From Heterodera schachtii (lineage: Eukaryota; Nematoda; Chromadorea; Rhabditida; Heteroderidae), in NCBI GenBank assembly GCA_023374025.1, contig SIJG01000061.1:342740-406739 (forward strand): a DNA stretch of 64,000 nucleotides. The letters are read 5' to 3'. The notes below the pieces were generated by a model. It worked only from the letters and a program-made list of their open reading frames with translations. It was not told the origin of the DNA and ran no database searches. A program made the position numbers and the translations under genes. Shown in pieces: positions 1-9,345 of this stretch (position 1 is the stretch's first letter; every line of letters starts with the position of its first letter).

Positions 1-602
1 TATTATTTTCATATAAAATATAGCGGAAATGAAAAAATTATACAAATTGACAGCAAATAATAATAATTTGCTTACAAAAAATTTTCGAAATCGATGAATT
101 AAAATTATAATGAATATTATCGAAAGCTATTATGTATAAAAAAAATTAGTTTTAATTTGCACATTTTTCTTTCTCCATAGTGACGCTTATTAAATAGATA
201 ATTTATGTCATATATGGCAAATTAATGTGAAATTCACATGCAATTGAAACATTATTTTATGGTAAATGGGGCGGAGGGGTCCGTGCGGTGCCAATAGGAT
301 TCAACGGAGGAAATTTTATTGTAAGTTTTAATGAAAATGATGAATAAAACTGATAAAATTTACACAGAACTTGCCCTTTTTCTTCGGAAATTTATAATTT
401 TTCGTTTCGAGGAAGGGGGTAAAGAAATTTGGGAAAAAGAAAACTTGGGAACTAATATACATTTAAATTTCAGTTTTTTTTTTCAATTTTATGCCAAATA
501 TCATCATTTTTAATGAGAAATCTTCAAGGGGGAAAATATTTGTTTTACAATTTTTGAAGAAAACAATAGGCACAATTAAATCTAATGACTTTTTTGTTTA
601 CA
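1..602. other. AT-rich flank, no gene seen
   Basis: I see no convincing gene here. The last 80 bases resemble the 3' flank found downstream of other secreted-HTH copies, for example around 46.62-46.70 kb, so this is probably the 3' untranslated flank of the broken copy that follows on the minus strand. Confidence 0.4.
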
Positions 603-1262
603 TATTTAATTTGTCATCCTAAATTGCTTTTTCCATTTGAAAACTTCGATTCATTTTCAATGTTTTTGCAATTTTCTGATCACTCAATTTTGGATTCTTC
701 TGTTTTATTTCCAAATAAATTTTCTCTCTCCATTTTTTCTTTCTCCGTTATTCTACACCGAATTCCAAATTTTTTCTGCCATCTCGTAATTGTTTCATAT
801 CCAATTCCAATTTTCTTACAAATTTCGGCATAATTTTGGTTCCATTCTTTGGTTGAATATTTTCTGTTTTGCTTATATTCATTTGCCATTTTAATAAAGT
901 TTTGTACAATTTCGAGTTTTTCTTCATCAATTTTTGATTTGTGACATTTATATTTTTGAAGACCAAATTCTTTTATCCAATTTTGAATTTTGTTTCGATT
1001 TGTCTCCAATTTTTTCGCTATTTTTGAATTAATTTTTCCCCATTCTTTTTTTGAATATTTTCTTCCTTTTTGCTTAATTTTTTCTTTTATTTTATAATAA
1101 TTGACAATTATTTCTCTTTTTTTCTGCTCATTCCGTTGTTTTTTTCTTTTTCTTCCCATTTTTATATTTCATAAAATGATTTTTGCTGTAATTTTTTATT
1201 TTCCATTTTAATTTGATGAATTTTGATTATACAAAATATAATTGGAATTAATATTAGGAGAA
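603..1262 (-). pseudogene. secreted tandem-HTH family, broken copy 1
   Basis: This is a minus-strand relative of the intact gene at 7021-7695. The Lys/Glu-rich stretch and the first two HTH-like modules are readable from 1159 down to 680. They carry the family landmarks SKIAKKL..NRNKI..W and EICKKIG...ETI.RW. The third module (NPKLSDQKIAKTL) continues in another frame below 690, so there is a frameshift there. The signal-peptide region is visible at about 1180-1262 but is separated from the body by an in-frame stop and a short deletion where other copies read FGEKW. Upstream, at about 1350-1370, is the leader sequence shared by the family. I call it a pseudogene. The family is not one I can name. 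Confidence 0.75.
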
Positions 1263-1984
1263 AATTAAAAAATGAATTTAATATTTATTTTTCTTGTAAA
1301 AATGTAATTTTTTATGATTATTTTAGTTATTTATTGATCTAAAAATCGCCTTTCTACTGATTTCCTATAAAATAAAAAATTCTATTTAATTAAAATTAAT
1401 AATAATTTTGATTATGAGTAATTTTTCTACGGATTATGGAATAATGAAATTATAAACAAATTTGTAAATTAAAAATTTTCGAATGTTTTCATTTAATTTT
1501 TGAAGGACATGAATAGATTTCTCAATTTTTGAAAAAATGATTTAGTGTTGGTTTTTGTTTTGTTAAAATTATTGCATATAATTTTCGCAAATATTTTTTT
1601 GGAAAAAAGTAAGTGGATTTGGAATGCCAAAAAATAAGTTAAAAAATTAAAGTCTCGATTTTTTTTTTATTAATTTTTGTCTAACATTAATGAATTTCGC
1701 TTTTATTATTTTCCTTCTTAAATAAGCTATATTCGAGATTTTTAGCAGAAATTTAACTAATTTGAAGATTTTACAAAATTTTGACACTCAATTTTGAAAG
1801 AAGTTGATAACGTTCCTCCGTCAACTAAAAGTTGACATTACATCAATTCTATGAGAGACGTACATAAAGCATCTTTTTTTGTGTCATTTTTAGAATTTTC
1901 AAAAAACGACCCTTTCAAAATAATCATGGGTATATCAAATGAATTCAACTAATTCCTATGCAATTATAATGACCTTAGGTGAAT
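1263..1984. other. upstream flank of HTH copy 1, no gene
   Basis: AT-rich sequence without a coding signal. It contains the family leader, including the splice-acceptor-like T/A tract before GAAATCAGTAGAAAG read on the minus strand. Near 1800-1830 it has a short segment (TTCCTCCGTCAAC) that recurs near 4085 and 57155, suggesting shared upstream sequence among family copies. Confidence 0.4.
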
Positions 1985-2680
1985 TTTTTCAGAATTTGGA
2001 GTTACTGCCATCTTTCTAAACGATAATGGAACCACAATTTGTGTCAGAAGAAATTGAGAGATTCTTATGTGAAAACAGAATTAAGCATATTACACTGTCC
2101 TCAAACGGAGAAGTAGAAAATGTTCCAACATTCAAAAAGGGAGTTAAAAAATTTTAGCCGAAAGGGGGGGGGGGGAGAAGGATTAAAGAATCTTGCAAAT
2201 CTTTTGAGAGAATATCGGTCCTATCCGTGTACTCCGACCCTAGATTCACCAGCCCAGCGTATGTTCAAAAGTGAAATACGCACCCCGTTGAATGCAGTCC
2301 CACTGAACACGATGACCGAGACCCAAGCGGAGCTTGGTACACAAAGGAGGAACCCATTCCGCCGTATCAAATTTCATTGTCCAGGCCTTAAACAATGTTA
2401 ATCGTGGAATGGAAGGCTTCACCGCGGCCATGAACCAAATGGCCAACGTTCTTGATGCAAGCCGACCGAGGGTGGAATTAGAACAGATGTCGCTCGATAA
2501 TCGGGAAGAATTTGATGCCGTGTGCGTTGAGGCCGGAGAAACCGGGAAAGAACCCGAGAACCACGACTGAGGTGGAAAATGCGCAAGAAGAGACCCTCCA
2601 TGCCATCCGGGACATAAAGGCATCCCGTTGAGCAGGAGAATTCCGTCTAAAAAGTCTATGAACGCGGGCGAGCATCCTTG
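1985..2680 (+). mobile_element. LTR-retrotransposon integrase relic (Gypsy-like)
   Basis: Plus-strand fragments read like the C-terminal part of a retroviral-type integrase. At 2015-2155 there is a DNGT-QF motif followed by SEEIERFLCENRIKHIT and NGEVEN, matching the D...NG..F and N-G-x-V-E-N blocks of the DDE core. At 2178-2290 comes LLREYRSYPCTPTLDSPAQ, the typical YRS.P....SPA block after the core. Reading needs at least two frame changes, and a run of nine G lies in the middle. A further open stretch (2334-2570) may be the integrase tail or an unrelated piece. It is a dead relic; no LTRs or gag/pol remainder are seen. Confidence 0.65.
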
Positions 2681-2829
2681 CCTACAAAAACACTGTCACC
2701 ACTTACTCTCGGCTCTTCTCTCTCCTTTCCTAACCTACCATTCCTGCTTTCAACTTTCATTTCGAACCTTTACCTAACTTTCTAAATAAATTTCCTTCAT
2801 TTCTGACCAAACTTTGGAGTAAAACATGG

Positions 2830-3124
2830 GGGGTTAATTGGGAGTTGAAGTCAAAGACTCATTGCCAAACTTCTCCCAAACCAATTGTGCATGGGCAGTG
2901 CAGCATGTGATTTGCATGCCAGCAGGTAATGGCACACAATGATGACCCATCAAGGCGCTAGGGAAGAATTGACGAACGAGGGCGCGGTCAATTGAAAAAT
3001 GGAAGAAAGGGGGTACAGACCAAAAAAACCGATTGGTGATTGCACAGGAAGCTGCATTTGACAGATTTACCAAGCGAGAGAATTTAATCCCAATAATTCG
3101 TTTTTCTGAAGTAATTAATAGTAT
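2830..3124. repeat. dispersed repeat also near 49.9 kb
   Basis: The stretch around 3030-3120 (GATTGGTGATTGCACAGGAA and following) recurs with substitutions at about 49950-50045. It directly abuts the truncated 3' end of HTH copy 2, so it probably replaced or interrupted that copy. No coding function is apparent. Confidence 0.5.
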
Positions 3125-3507
3125 TTTCATTTCAATAAATTTTTGTACAATTTCAATTTTTTGTTCATCAGTTTTAATTATTTTTTGATACAGTCCAAAT
3201 TCTTTGATCCATTTATAAATATTTCTCCGATTTGTGCCCAATTTTTTGGCAATTTTCGAATTTATTTTATTCCATTCTTTTTTTGAATATTTTATCCTTT
3301 TTGCTTAATTTTCTCTTTTATTTTATAATATTTGACAATAATTTTTCTTTTTTTCTGCTCATTCCGTTGTTGTTTTTCGTTTTCTTCCCATTTTTCTCCA
3401 AATATTTCATCAAATGATTTTTGCGTTAATTTTTTATTTTCCGTTTTAATTTGATCAATTATGATGATCAAAACTATTATTGGAATGAATAATAGGCGGA
3501 ATTTCAT
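3125..3507 (-). pseudogene. secreted tandem-HTH family, broken copy 2
   Basis: Starts at an ATG at 3507 with the family signal peptide (MKFRLLFIPII) and the KSFDEIFGEKW block. The frame runs into a stop at about 3292, just where family members continue into the first HTH. A frame change restores the HTH1 sequence (SKIAKKLGTNRRNIYKW.KEFGL) at about 3190-3280. Homology stops near 3125 at a dispersed repeat, so modules 2 and 3 are missing. The region upstream of this copy (3508-4110) is homologous to that upstream of copy 9 (57150-57799), so the two share a segmental duplication. Pseudogene. Confidence 0.75.
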
Positions 3508-4115
3508 TTTCTTCACAAATTTTCAAAATAATAAAAAGTATATTTGCTTATTATTGTAAAAATGTAATTTTTGTTTATTATTTTGCATTTTTAAGGATGA
3601 AAAAATTGCCTTTCTACTGATTTCCTGTAAAATAAAAAAAAACCTACTTTATTAAAATTAATAATAATTTTAATTATGTATATGATTTTTCTACTGGTCA
3701 CTGAATAATAAAATTGTAAATATATGTGTAAATTTATTTCATTTTTAAGGAGATGAATATGTTCTCCCAGTATTAAATAGAAACGAAACTTTTAAATTTT
3801 TTGTTTAATTTTCATGGAAATTTTGAAAATAACTTCATAAATATGCAAAAATATAAAACTTAAAGTAATCAAAGATTATCTTTTTAAGGAATGCCATTTT
3901 TGGTTCCTGACGCTGTGGGACAATTGAGGACAATTGTAGAAACAAAAATTTTTGAAAAAATATTTTTTTTTTTTTTTTGGAAAAAGTTAATGAATAATGT
4001 TTCTCGTTAGTATGGTTCTTACAAATTTAAACAAGACTAATTGGAAAAACGATCAGGCACCCAAATTTCTGTTTCAAATTTTGACATCATTCCTCCGTCA
4101 ACGCCTTCAATGTTC
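3508..4115. repeat. duplicated upstream flank of HTH copy 2
   Basis: This non-coding flank matches, in inverse orientation, the flank at 57150-57799. Shared landmarks are ACAATTGTAGAAACAAAAAT and TCATTCCTCCGTCAACG. It contains the family leader (minus-strand GAAATCAGTAGAAAG near 3616-3632). It probably holds the original promoter of the copy. Confidence 0.6.
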
Positions 4116-4121
4116 TAATCA

Positions 4122-4520
4122 CTAGGGATACGATTTTAGGCTCTAAAAAACCCCAAAATAGGCACTAAAAAAATGGAAAATAGGCACTAAAAAACCTCAT
4201 TTTTAGGGATGTAAAATGACAGATTCAAAAAAAAGGTAAAAAAATTAGGCCAAATCAGTATTGAGATAAATAATTAATTTTTAAATCACAAATTCTTGTC
4301 AAGAAAATAAATAAATAAATTTTGGAGATGAATTTTTGAAAAATTTTTCATTTCTTAGGGGTGTATTTTTGAAAAAATTTTTGGGTCGATTCTTAGGGAG
4401 TGTATTTTTAACATTCCCAAAAAATCGCTTCTTAGGGGTGTATTTTTCGTTTTTATTGCATCTTTGTTAACAAATTTTGGGCAAAACGCCAAAATAGGCA
4501 AAAATTACTTTCCTTTTTAT
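4122..4520. mobile_element. partial MITE-like repeat
   Basis: Begins with TAGGGATACGATTTTAGG, resembling the termini of MITEs in this window. It contains repeated words (GGCACTAAAAA) and three copies of a TTCTTAGGGGTGTATTTTT-like motif at about 4357, 4396 and 4433. I cannot find the matching right terminus, so its right boundary is approximate. Confidence 0.4.
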
Positions 4521-5250
4521 TTTTTAATTGGATTTAAATAAATTAGTTTGATTGTCCGCTTCATTATTCGGATAAATTTCGGTCGCTATCAATTAATCGT
4601 ACTTTAATTCGTGCGGATTTGGCGAAATCGGATTTGGATGGGCGGTAACTTCAAAGAGCTGCACCCCTCCAATAGGCTTGGGATTGTGCGGGAAACACCC
4701 GTGCGCAACCGTGCGCTTTTGACGTCATATACTACTAATTGGTGAATTTTGACACACTCAGGATAATTGGAAAAGACTCATAAAATCCTTTGACTCAAAA
4801 AAGTCGAAATGAGTGACTAAGAAATTACAAAAATATTTAAGATTCATTAATCGATGCAGCATTTTCAAATGGAAGAAACAATTTGGATAAGAAATATTTT
4901 AGAAGAGTAGCTGAAGAAGAGTGAACTAAGAATATGAGTTATTTCGTTAAATCTGGTGCAATATTTTAATTTTATATTTTCTTGATAAAACACTTAGAAA
5001 TGGAAAAATCTTAAGAATATTAAATCATTTGGATCAAAAATCTCAAAAAATGTCCAAATGCTTCTTTTCATTCAAAAAACTGATAAAACCTATCTATATT
5101 CTCAAAAAAAAAATAAATGAAAAAAAGTTAAAAACCTTTCACATAAAAGTAAAATGAAAAAAAAATTCAAAATTTTAAAATTTATAATTTATTATTCCAT
5201 GTACAGTAGAAAAATTCCACATAATTAAAAACATAATTTTTATTTTACAG
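4521..5250. other. no gene; HTH-family debris
   Basis: No intact gene. A short fragment near 4865-4895 (CAAATGGAAGAAACAATTTGG) matches the end of the third HTH module. The last 80 bases lead into the leader of copy 3. Confidence 0.35.
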
Positions 5251-5348
5251 GAAATCAGTAGAAAGACGACTTTTTTACAATAAAAATGAAAAAATAATAA
5301 TCAAAAATTATAATTTTATAAGAAAAAAACATTAAATTTAAGAAAAAG

Positions 5349-5805
5349 ATGAAATTCCACCTCTTAATCATTCCAATTATATTTTTGTTCATCAAAATTT
5401 ATCAAATTAAAACGGAAAATAAAAAATTATCGCAAAAAGCACTTGAAAAAATATTTGGAGAAAAATGGGAAGAAAAAAGAAGAAAAACAACGAAATGAGC
5501 AGAAAAAAAGAGAAATAATTGGCAAATATTTTAAAATAAAAGAGAAAATAAAGCAAAAACTGCGAAAATTCACAGCGAAAGAATGGAAGAAAATTGAACA
5601 AAAAATAATGAAAGAGTTGGGAATAAATCGCAAAAATATTTATAAATGGATTAAACAATTAGGACTTAATCAACAAAAATGCCACAAATCTACAAAAATG
5701 AGAAAATTGTTCAAAAATTCATTGAAATGAAAAACGAATTAAAACAAAAAAGAAAATATTCGCACAATGAATGGCAACAAAATTATGCTGAAATTTGAGT
5801 TGCTT
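5349..5805 (+). pseudogene. secreted tandem-HTH family, broken copy 3
   Basis: The ATG at 5349 opens a signal peptide (MKFHLLIIPII) followed by the ENKKLSQK...FGEKWEEK block. A frameshift near 5475 ends this frame. The Lys/Glu stretch and HTH1 (QKIMKELGINRKNIYKWIKQLGL) continue in another frame to about 5690, where a second shift ends the protein. Remnants of module 2 (EWQQNYAEI) are visible at 5768-5800, after which the homology is lost. The family leader with splice acceptor lies at 5251. Pseudogene. Confidence 0.75.
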
Positions 5806-6846
5806 TTGGCCAGCGAAAATAAACAAATAATTTTTGCCCTGAAAACAATAAATTCCCCCAAATTGTTGTCGGCCAAATTTTTGCTGTTTCGTTCGTTTGA
5901 GTTTTTGAATTTGTGTGATTTTTTAAATCAACTTCCCAAAATGCGATTTTTCTAAATTTTTGGATGAATCATAATTTCAGAGATTCAGCAAAAGAAAAAA
6001 AACCAATTATATGTATATATTGTGAGTGCTATTTGTTGATTATCCCTTGGCATATTCAGATTTGTTTTAAAACATTTCTGTGATTGGGTCATAAATTGTT
6101 GATTCAGCAAGGTCCAAAAAGTGTTCAGGTGGCATAACTTTTTCACAAGGAAACCGTTTACAAAAGACCCATGCTGTTCATATATCAGACATAAGCCCTA
6201 CATATAGCAAATCTTTTGAAATTTTTAGAAATAATAGGCAAGAAATTCTAAAAAGCCACTTTTCTCAAGACCCTCTCTGGGGTCAATGCAATGAACATTG
6301 TCCAATAAAAATGACGTGTTTGCTAATAAAATTTAATTTTTGCATATCTTAGATCTTTGCTTTTTCAATAAAACATTTTTGATTATTTTCCCTTGAAATA
6401 CGAAAAAATAGTAATTTTTTATAATCATCAAAATTTAACCAACTATAACATTTTGGGTACAAGTCGTAGCCCCAACATTCAACAGGTAATTCGGTAGAGA
6501 ACCATATTCTTTGTTCCATTTTTGAATATATGATTTTAATATTTTAATTCCTTAAGATTCTCTAGAAAATATGCAAAAATTAAAATAATAAAGAAAAATA
6601 AAAAATGTTTATTTCTTCGTTAAAAATTTATAAAACATCCAAAATAGTGGCAAATGTTAAAAAACAAGAAAAAAAATTGCCAACTTAGTTATAATATCGA
6701 CTTTTTGTTCGAATTCGTGCTCGGGGCAAGCCGAAATGTGTGCCGGATTTGTGGTTAGCGACCTCGAAACCCCCAGCAGGGATCTTTAATATTTGTATCA
6801 CTGACGGATTTCCCGTTGACGCATTTTCCGGAAGAGCTGCCCTGAA
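5806..6846. other. no gene recognised
   Basis: AT-rich sequence. A segment around 6110-6330, including AGGTCCAAAAAGTGTT and a TTTTCTCAAGACCCTCTCTGGGG-like stretch, recurs with changes at about 60600-60800. It is therefore a dispersed or segmentally duplicated non-coding sequence rather than a gene. Confidence 0.4.
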
Positions 6847-6847
6847 A

Positions 6848-7020
6848 TCAGTAGAAAAATTATACATAATTAAATTATTATTTATTTTTCGATTTTTATT
6901 TTACAGGAAATCAGTAGAAAGACGTTTTTTACATCAATAAAAATGCAAAATAATAAATAAAAATTACATTTTTACATGAAAAAATAATTATTAAATTATT
7001 TTTGAAAATTTGTGAAGAAA
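6848..7020 (+). promoter_or_regulatory. shared 5' leader of the HTH family
   Basis: A pyrimidine-rich tract ending TTTTACAG at 6906 is followed by GAAATCAGTAGAAAG and then an AT-rich stretch to the ATG at 7021. The same arrangement precedes copies 1, 2, 3, 5, 6, 7, 9 and, degraded, 11 on either strand. I read it as a spliced 5' untranslated exon or a trans-splice acceptor, conserved because the copies share ancestry. Confidence 0.5.
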
Positions 7021-7695
7021 ATGAAATTCCGCCTATTATTCATTCCTATTATATTTTTAATCACCAAATTTGATCAAATTAAAACGGAAAATAAAAAATT
7101 GCAACAAAAATCATTTGATGAAATATTTGGAGAAAAATGGGAAGAAAAAGAAGAAAAACAACGGAATGAGCAGAAAAAAAGAGAAATTGTTGGAAAATAT
7201 TATAAAATAAAAGAGAAAATTAAGCAAAAAGGAAGAAAATACACAACAAATGAATGGAATAAAATCAACTCGAAAATTGCGAAAAAATTGGGAACAAATC
7301 GAAACAAAATTTATGAATGGAGCAAAGAATTGGGGCTTAACCAAAAAATACAGAAAAGCTATAAATCAAAAACTGATGAAGAAAAATTAGAAATTGTAAA
7401 AAAATTTATTGAAATGAAAAATGAATATAAGCAAAACAGAAAATATCCAAAAAAAGAATGGCAACAAAATTATGACGAAATTTGCAAGAAAATTTGCGTA
7501 AACCGTGGAACAATTGGTAAATGGAAGAAACAATTCGGTATTAGCATTAAAAGTTTAACGAAAAAAGAAAAAATGGAAAAAATGAAATTGTATTGGGAAA
7601 TTAAAGGAAAAAATCCGAAAATGAGTGATGATGCCATTGCAAAAATGTTGAATGTTTACCCAACGAGAATTTATGAATGGAAGAAACGATTTTAA
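7021..7695 (+). CDS. secreted tandem helix-turn-helix protein, intact copy 4
   Basis: A 224-residue protein and the only undamaged family member in the window. Residues 1 to about 22 form a signal peptide (basic start, then LLFIPIIFLI). Residues 23-70 are Lys/Glu-rich with the family block SFDEIFGEKW. Three similar modules follow, each with a helix-turn-helix-like core and a terminal aromatic/basic motif: about 81-106 (IAKKLGTNRNKIYEW), 150-174 (ICKKICVNRGTIGKWKKQFG) and 201-224 (IAKMLNVYPTRIYEWKKRF). The cores resemble the DNA-binding folds of transposases and small regulators, but no catalytic domain is present. A secreted protein with DNA-binding-like repeats and a basic charge could act in the nucleus of another cell. 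That is inference; function is unknown. I chose ATG 7021 because every copy starts with MKFRLL. Confidence 0.8.
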   Translation: MKFRLLFIPIIFLITKFDQIKTENKKLQQKSFDEIFGEKWEEKEEKQRNEQKKREIVGKYYKIKEKIKQKGRKYTTNEWNKINSKIAKKLGTNRNKIYEWSKELGLNQKIQKSYKSKTDEEKLEIVKKFIEMKNEYKQNRKYPKKEWQQNYDEICKKICVNRGTIGKWKKQFGISIKSLTKKEKMEKMKLYWEIKGKNPKMSDDAIAKMLNVYPTRIYEWKKRF

Positions 7696-8085
7696 TAAAA
7701 AAGAAATTCCGAGAAAAAGAGGATATATTTAAATTTATTTTTAATCCCTCATAATCCATTTTTTGTAAAATTGTTATTCTTATGAATTAAATTTTATTTG
7801 CCAGTCATTGAACAAACGCCGTGTTCTCACTTTTGCTTATAAAATTAATAAATGAAAGAAAATTAAATGCAATTTAACATAAATGCAAAAAAAAAAATGC
7901 AATAATTCTTTATAAAGAAAATAATTAACACTTTTAATGGGAATTTTTCAAATTGAAAAATTTGTTTTACTGCTTTTGAAGAAGAAACAATAAACACAAT
8001 CAAAATTTCATATTCTTATGATTTTTCTAAGTTTTACACAATTAGTTAATCGTCCCAAATTATTTCTTCCATCTGAAAATGGTCA
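7696..8085. other. 3' flank of HTH copy 4 with a family fragment
   Basis: AT-rich sequence. At about 8035-8085, on the minus strand, there is a short match to the end of the third HTH module (CCAAATTATTTCTTCCATCT) with its usual 3' flank, so another copy once ended here. Confidence 0.45.
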
Positions 8086-8089
8086 ATAT

Positions 8090-8342
8090 GCGTTTTCCGG
8101 TAATGAAAATACAATGTAAAATATAAAAAAGTATTTCAGCTACTGAAATTACAATTGTAAAATAACAAAAATGTATTTTCCGGAAGTTTAGAATTGTATA
8201 AAAATTAAAAATGCGTTTCCGTTAAATTAAATACCACCAGAAATGCAATTTTTTGGGTGCTGAAATTACAATTGTAAAATAACAAAAATGTATTTTCCGG
8301 AATTGAAATTACAATTGTAAAATAACAAAAATGTATAAAACA
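8090..8342. repeat. short tandem repeat array
   Basis: A roughly 40-bp unit containing GAAATTACAATTGTAAAATA and ATGTATTTTCCGG is repeated about three times, with a diverged first copy. It contains the palindrome ACAATTGT. It directly interrupts the HTH-module fragment to its left. Confidence 0.55.
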
Positions 8343-9285
8343 TATTAATTTAAAATTAATATGATTTAATTTTTTTAAATTTATTCCACTAGTTTATGGA
8401 ATAATAAAATTTCAATATGTTTAAATTAATTAAAAATTTTTTTATTGAGTATTTTGAGAATATAAATGTTTTATTATGCAAAAAAACGGCAAAAAAAAAA
8501 TATGTATTCTCCAGATTGCTTCTTCTATGCAAGCGAAATGGATAAAGAATGAGTTTTTTGAATTCACGTATTTATTGAGCAGCTGTTTATATTTTTAGAT
8601 ATAATTTCTTTTCTTAAAACTAAATTTCCAGATGATTGGCTAAAATTTAAAGTGTAGGACAATTTCTGATTTTTATTTTTTCAATACGTTTACCACTTTT
8701 ATTATTATTTTTAAATAATATATTCTTTTTTAAATTGCCTTAAAATTTATCACTTGAATAATAATAACAAAAATAGACCTTGTCAACAATGGTTGACATG
8801 GAAAAAATCAAAATCAAAATCAAAATGACACATTTAAAATAGACATGCATTAAAAAACTAAAAAATCCGAATTTTAGAAGTAACATAATCCCAAGGACAG
8901 TGCATATTTCAGTGTGTAAAATTTTGTTTTTGATCAAAATCATGATGGGATTGGATCGAAAATTTTTCAAAATAAGAACATAAGGCCAAAAAGGAAGATT
9001 TTATGGCAAAAAATAAGGCATTTTGCAAAAATTACTTCAAACCAGTTATTTCTACAATTTATTCGATCAAAAATGTAGAAAAAATTATATTTCACTGACG
9101 AAAGTGTATTTGAAAGTTTTTAGCAACTATTTCCCATTTTTAGCAACTATTTTAGGGGTTTTTAAAACCTAAAAACTAACTATTTTGGCAGTTTTAGCAA
9201 CTATAAATATAAGCCCCATTGACCTCAATCTAGGATTTTCGCCTGAAGAGACTAAAAAATTCGGTTTTTTCGACAAAGACCAAAC
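8343..9285. other. no gene; repeat fragments
   Basis: No gene recognised. The minus-strand sequence at 8890-8945 (TTTGATCAAAAACAAAATTT, then ACTGAAAT.TGCACTGTCC) matches the left terminus of the 1774-bp repeats at 36688 and 42151. At 9110-9215 there is another word-repeat sequence (TTTTAGCAACTAT). Confidence 0.4.
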
Positions 9286-9345
9286 ATAGAAAACCATAAA
9301 TTTTTCACAAAAGACAAATTACAACCGTCGAGAGAGAACAATTGT

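Noticed and set aside
2246..2675. Three overlapping minus-strand frames opposite the integrase relic
   Set aside because: They lie antisense to sequence recognisable as integrase on the plus strand and show no motif.
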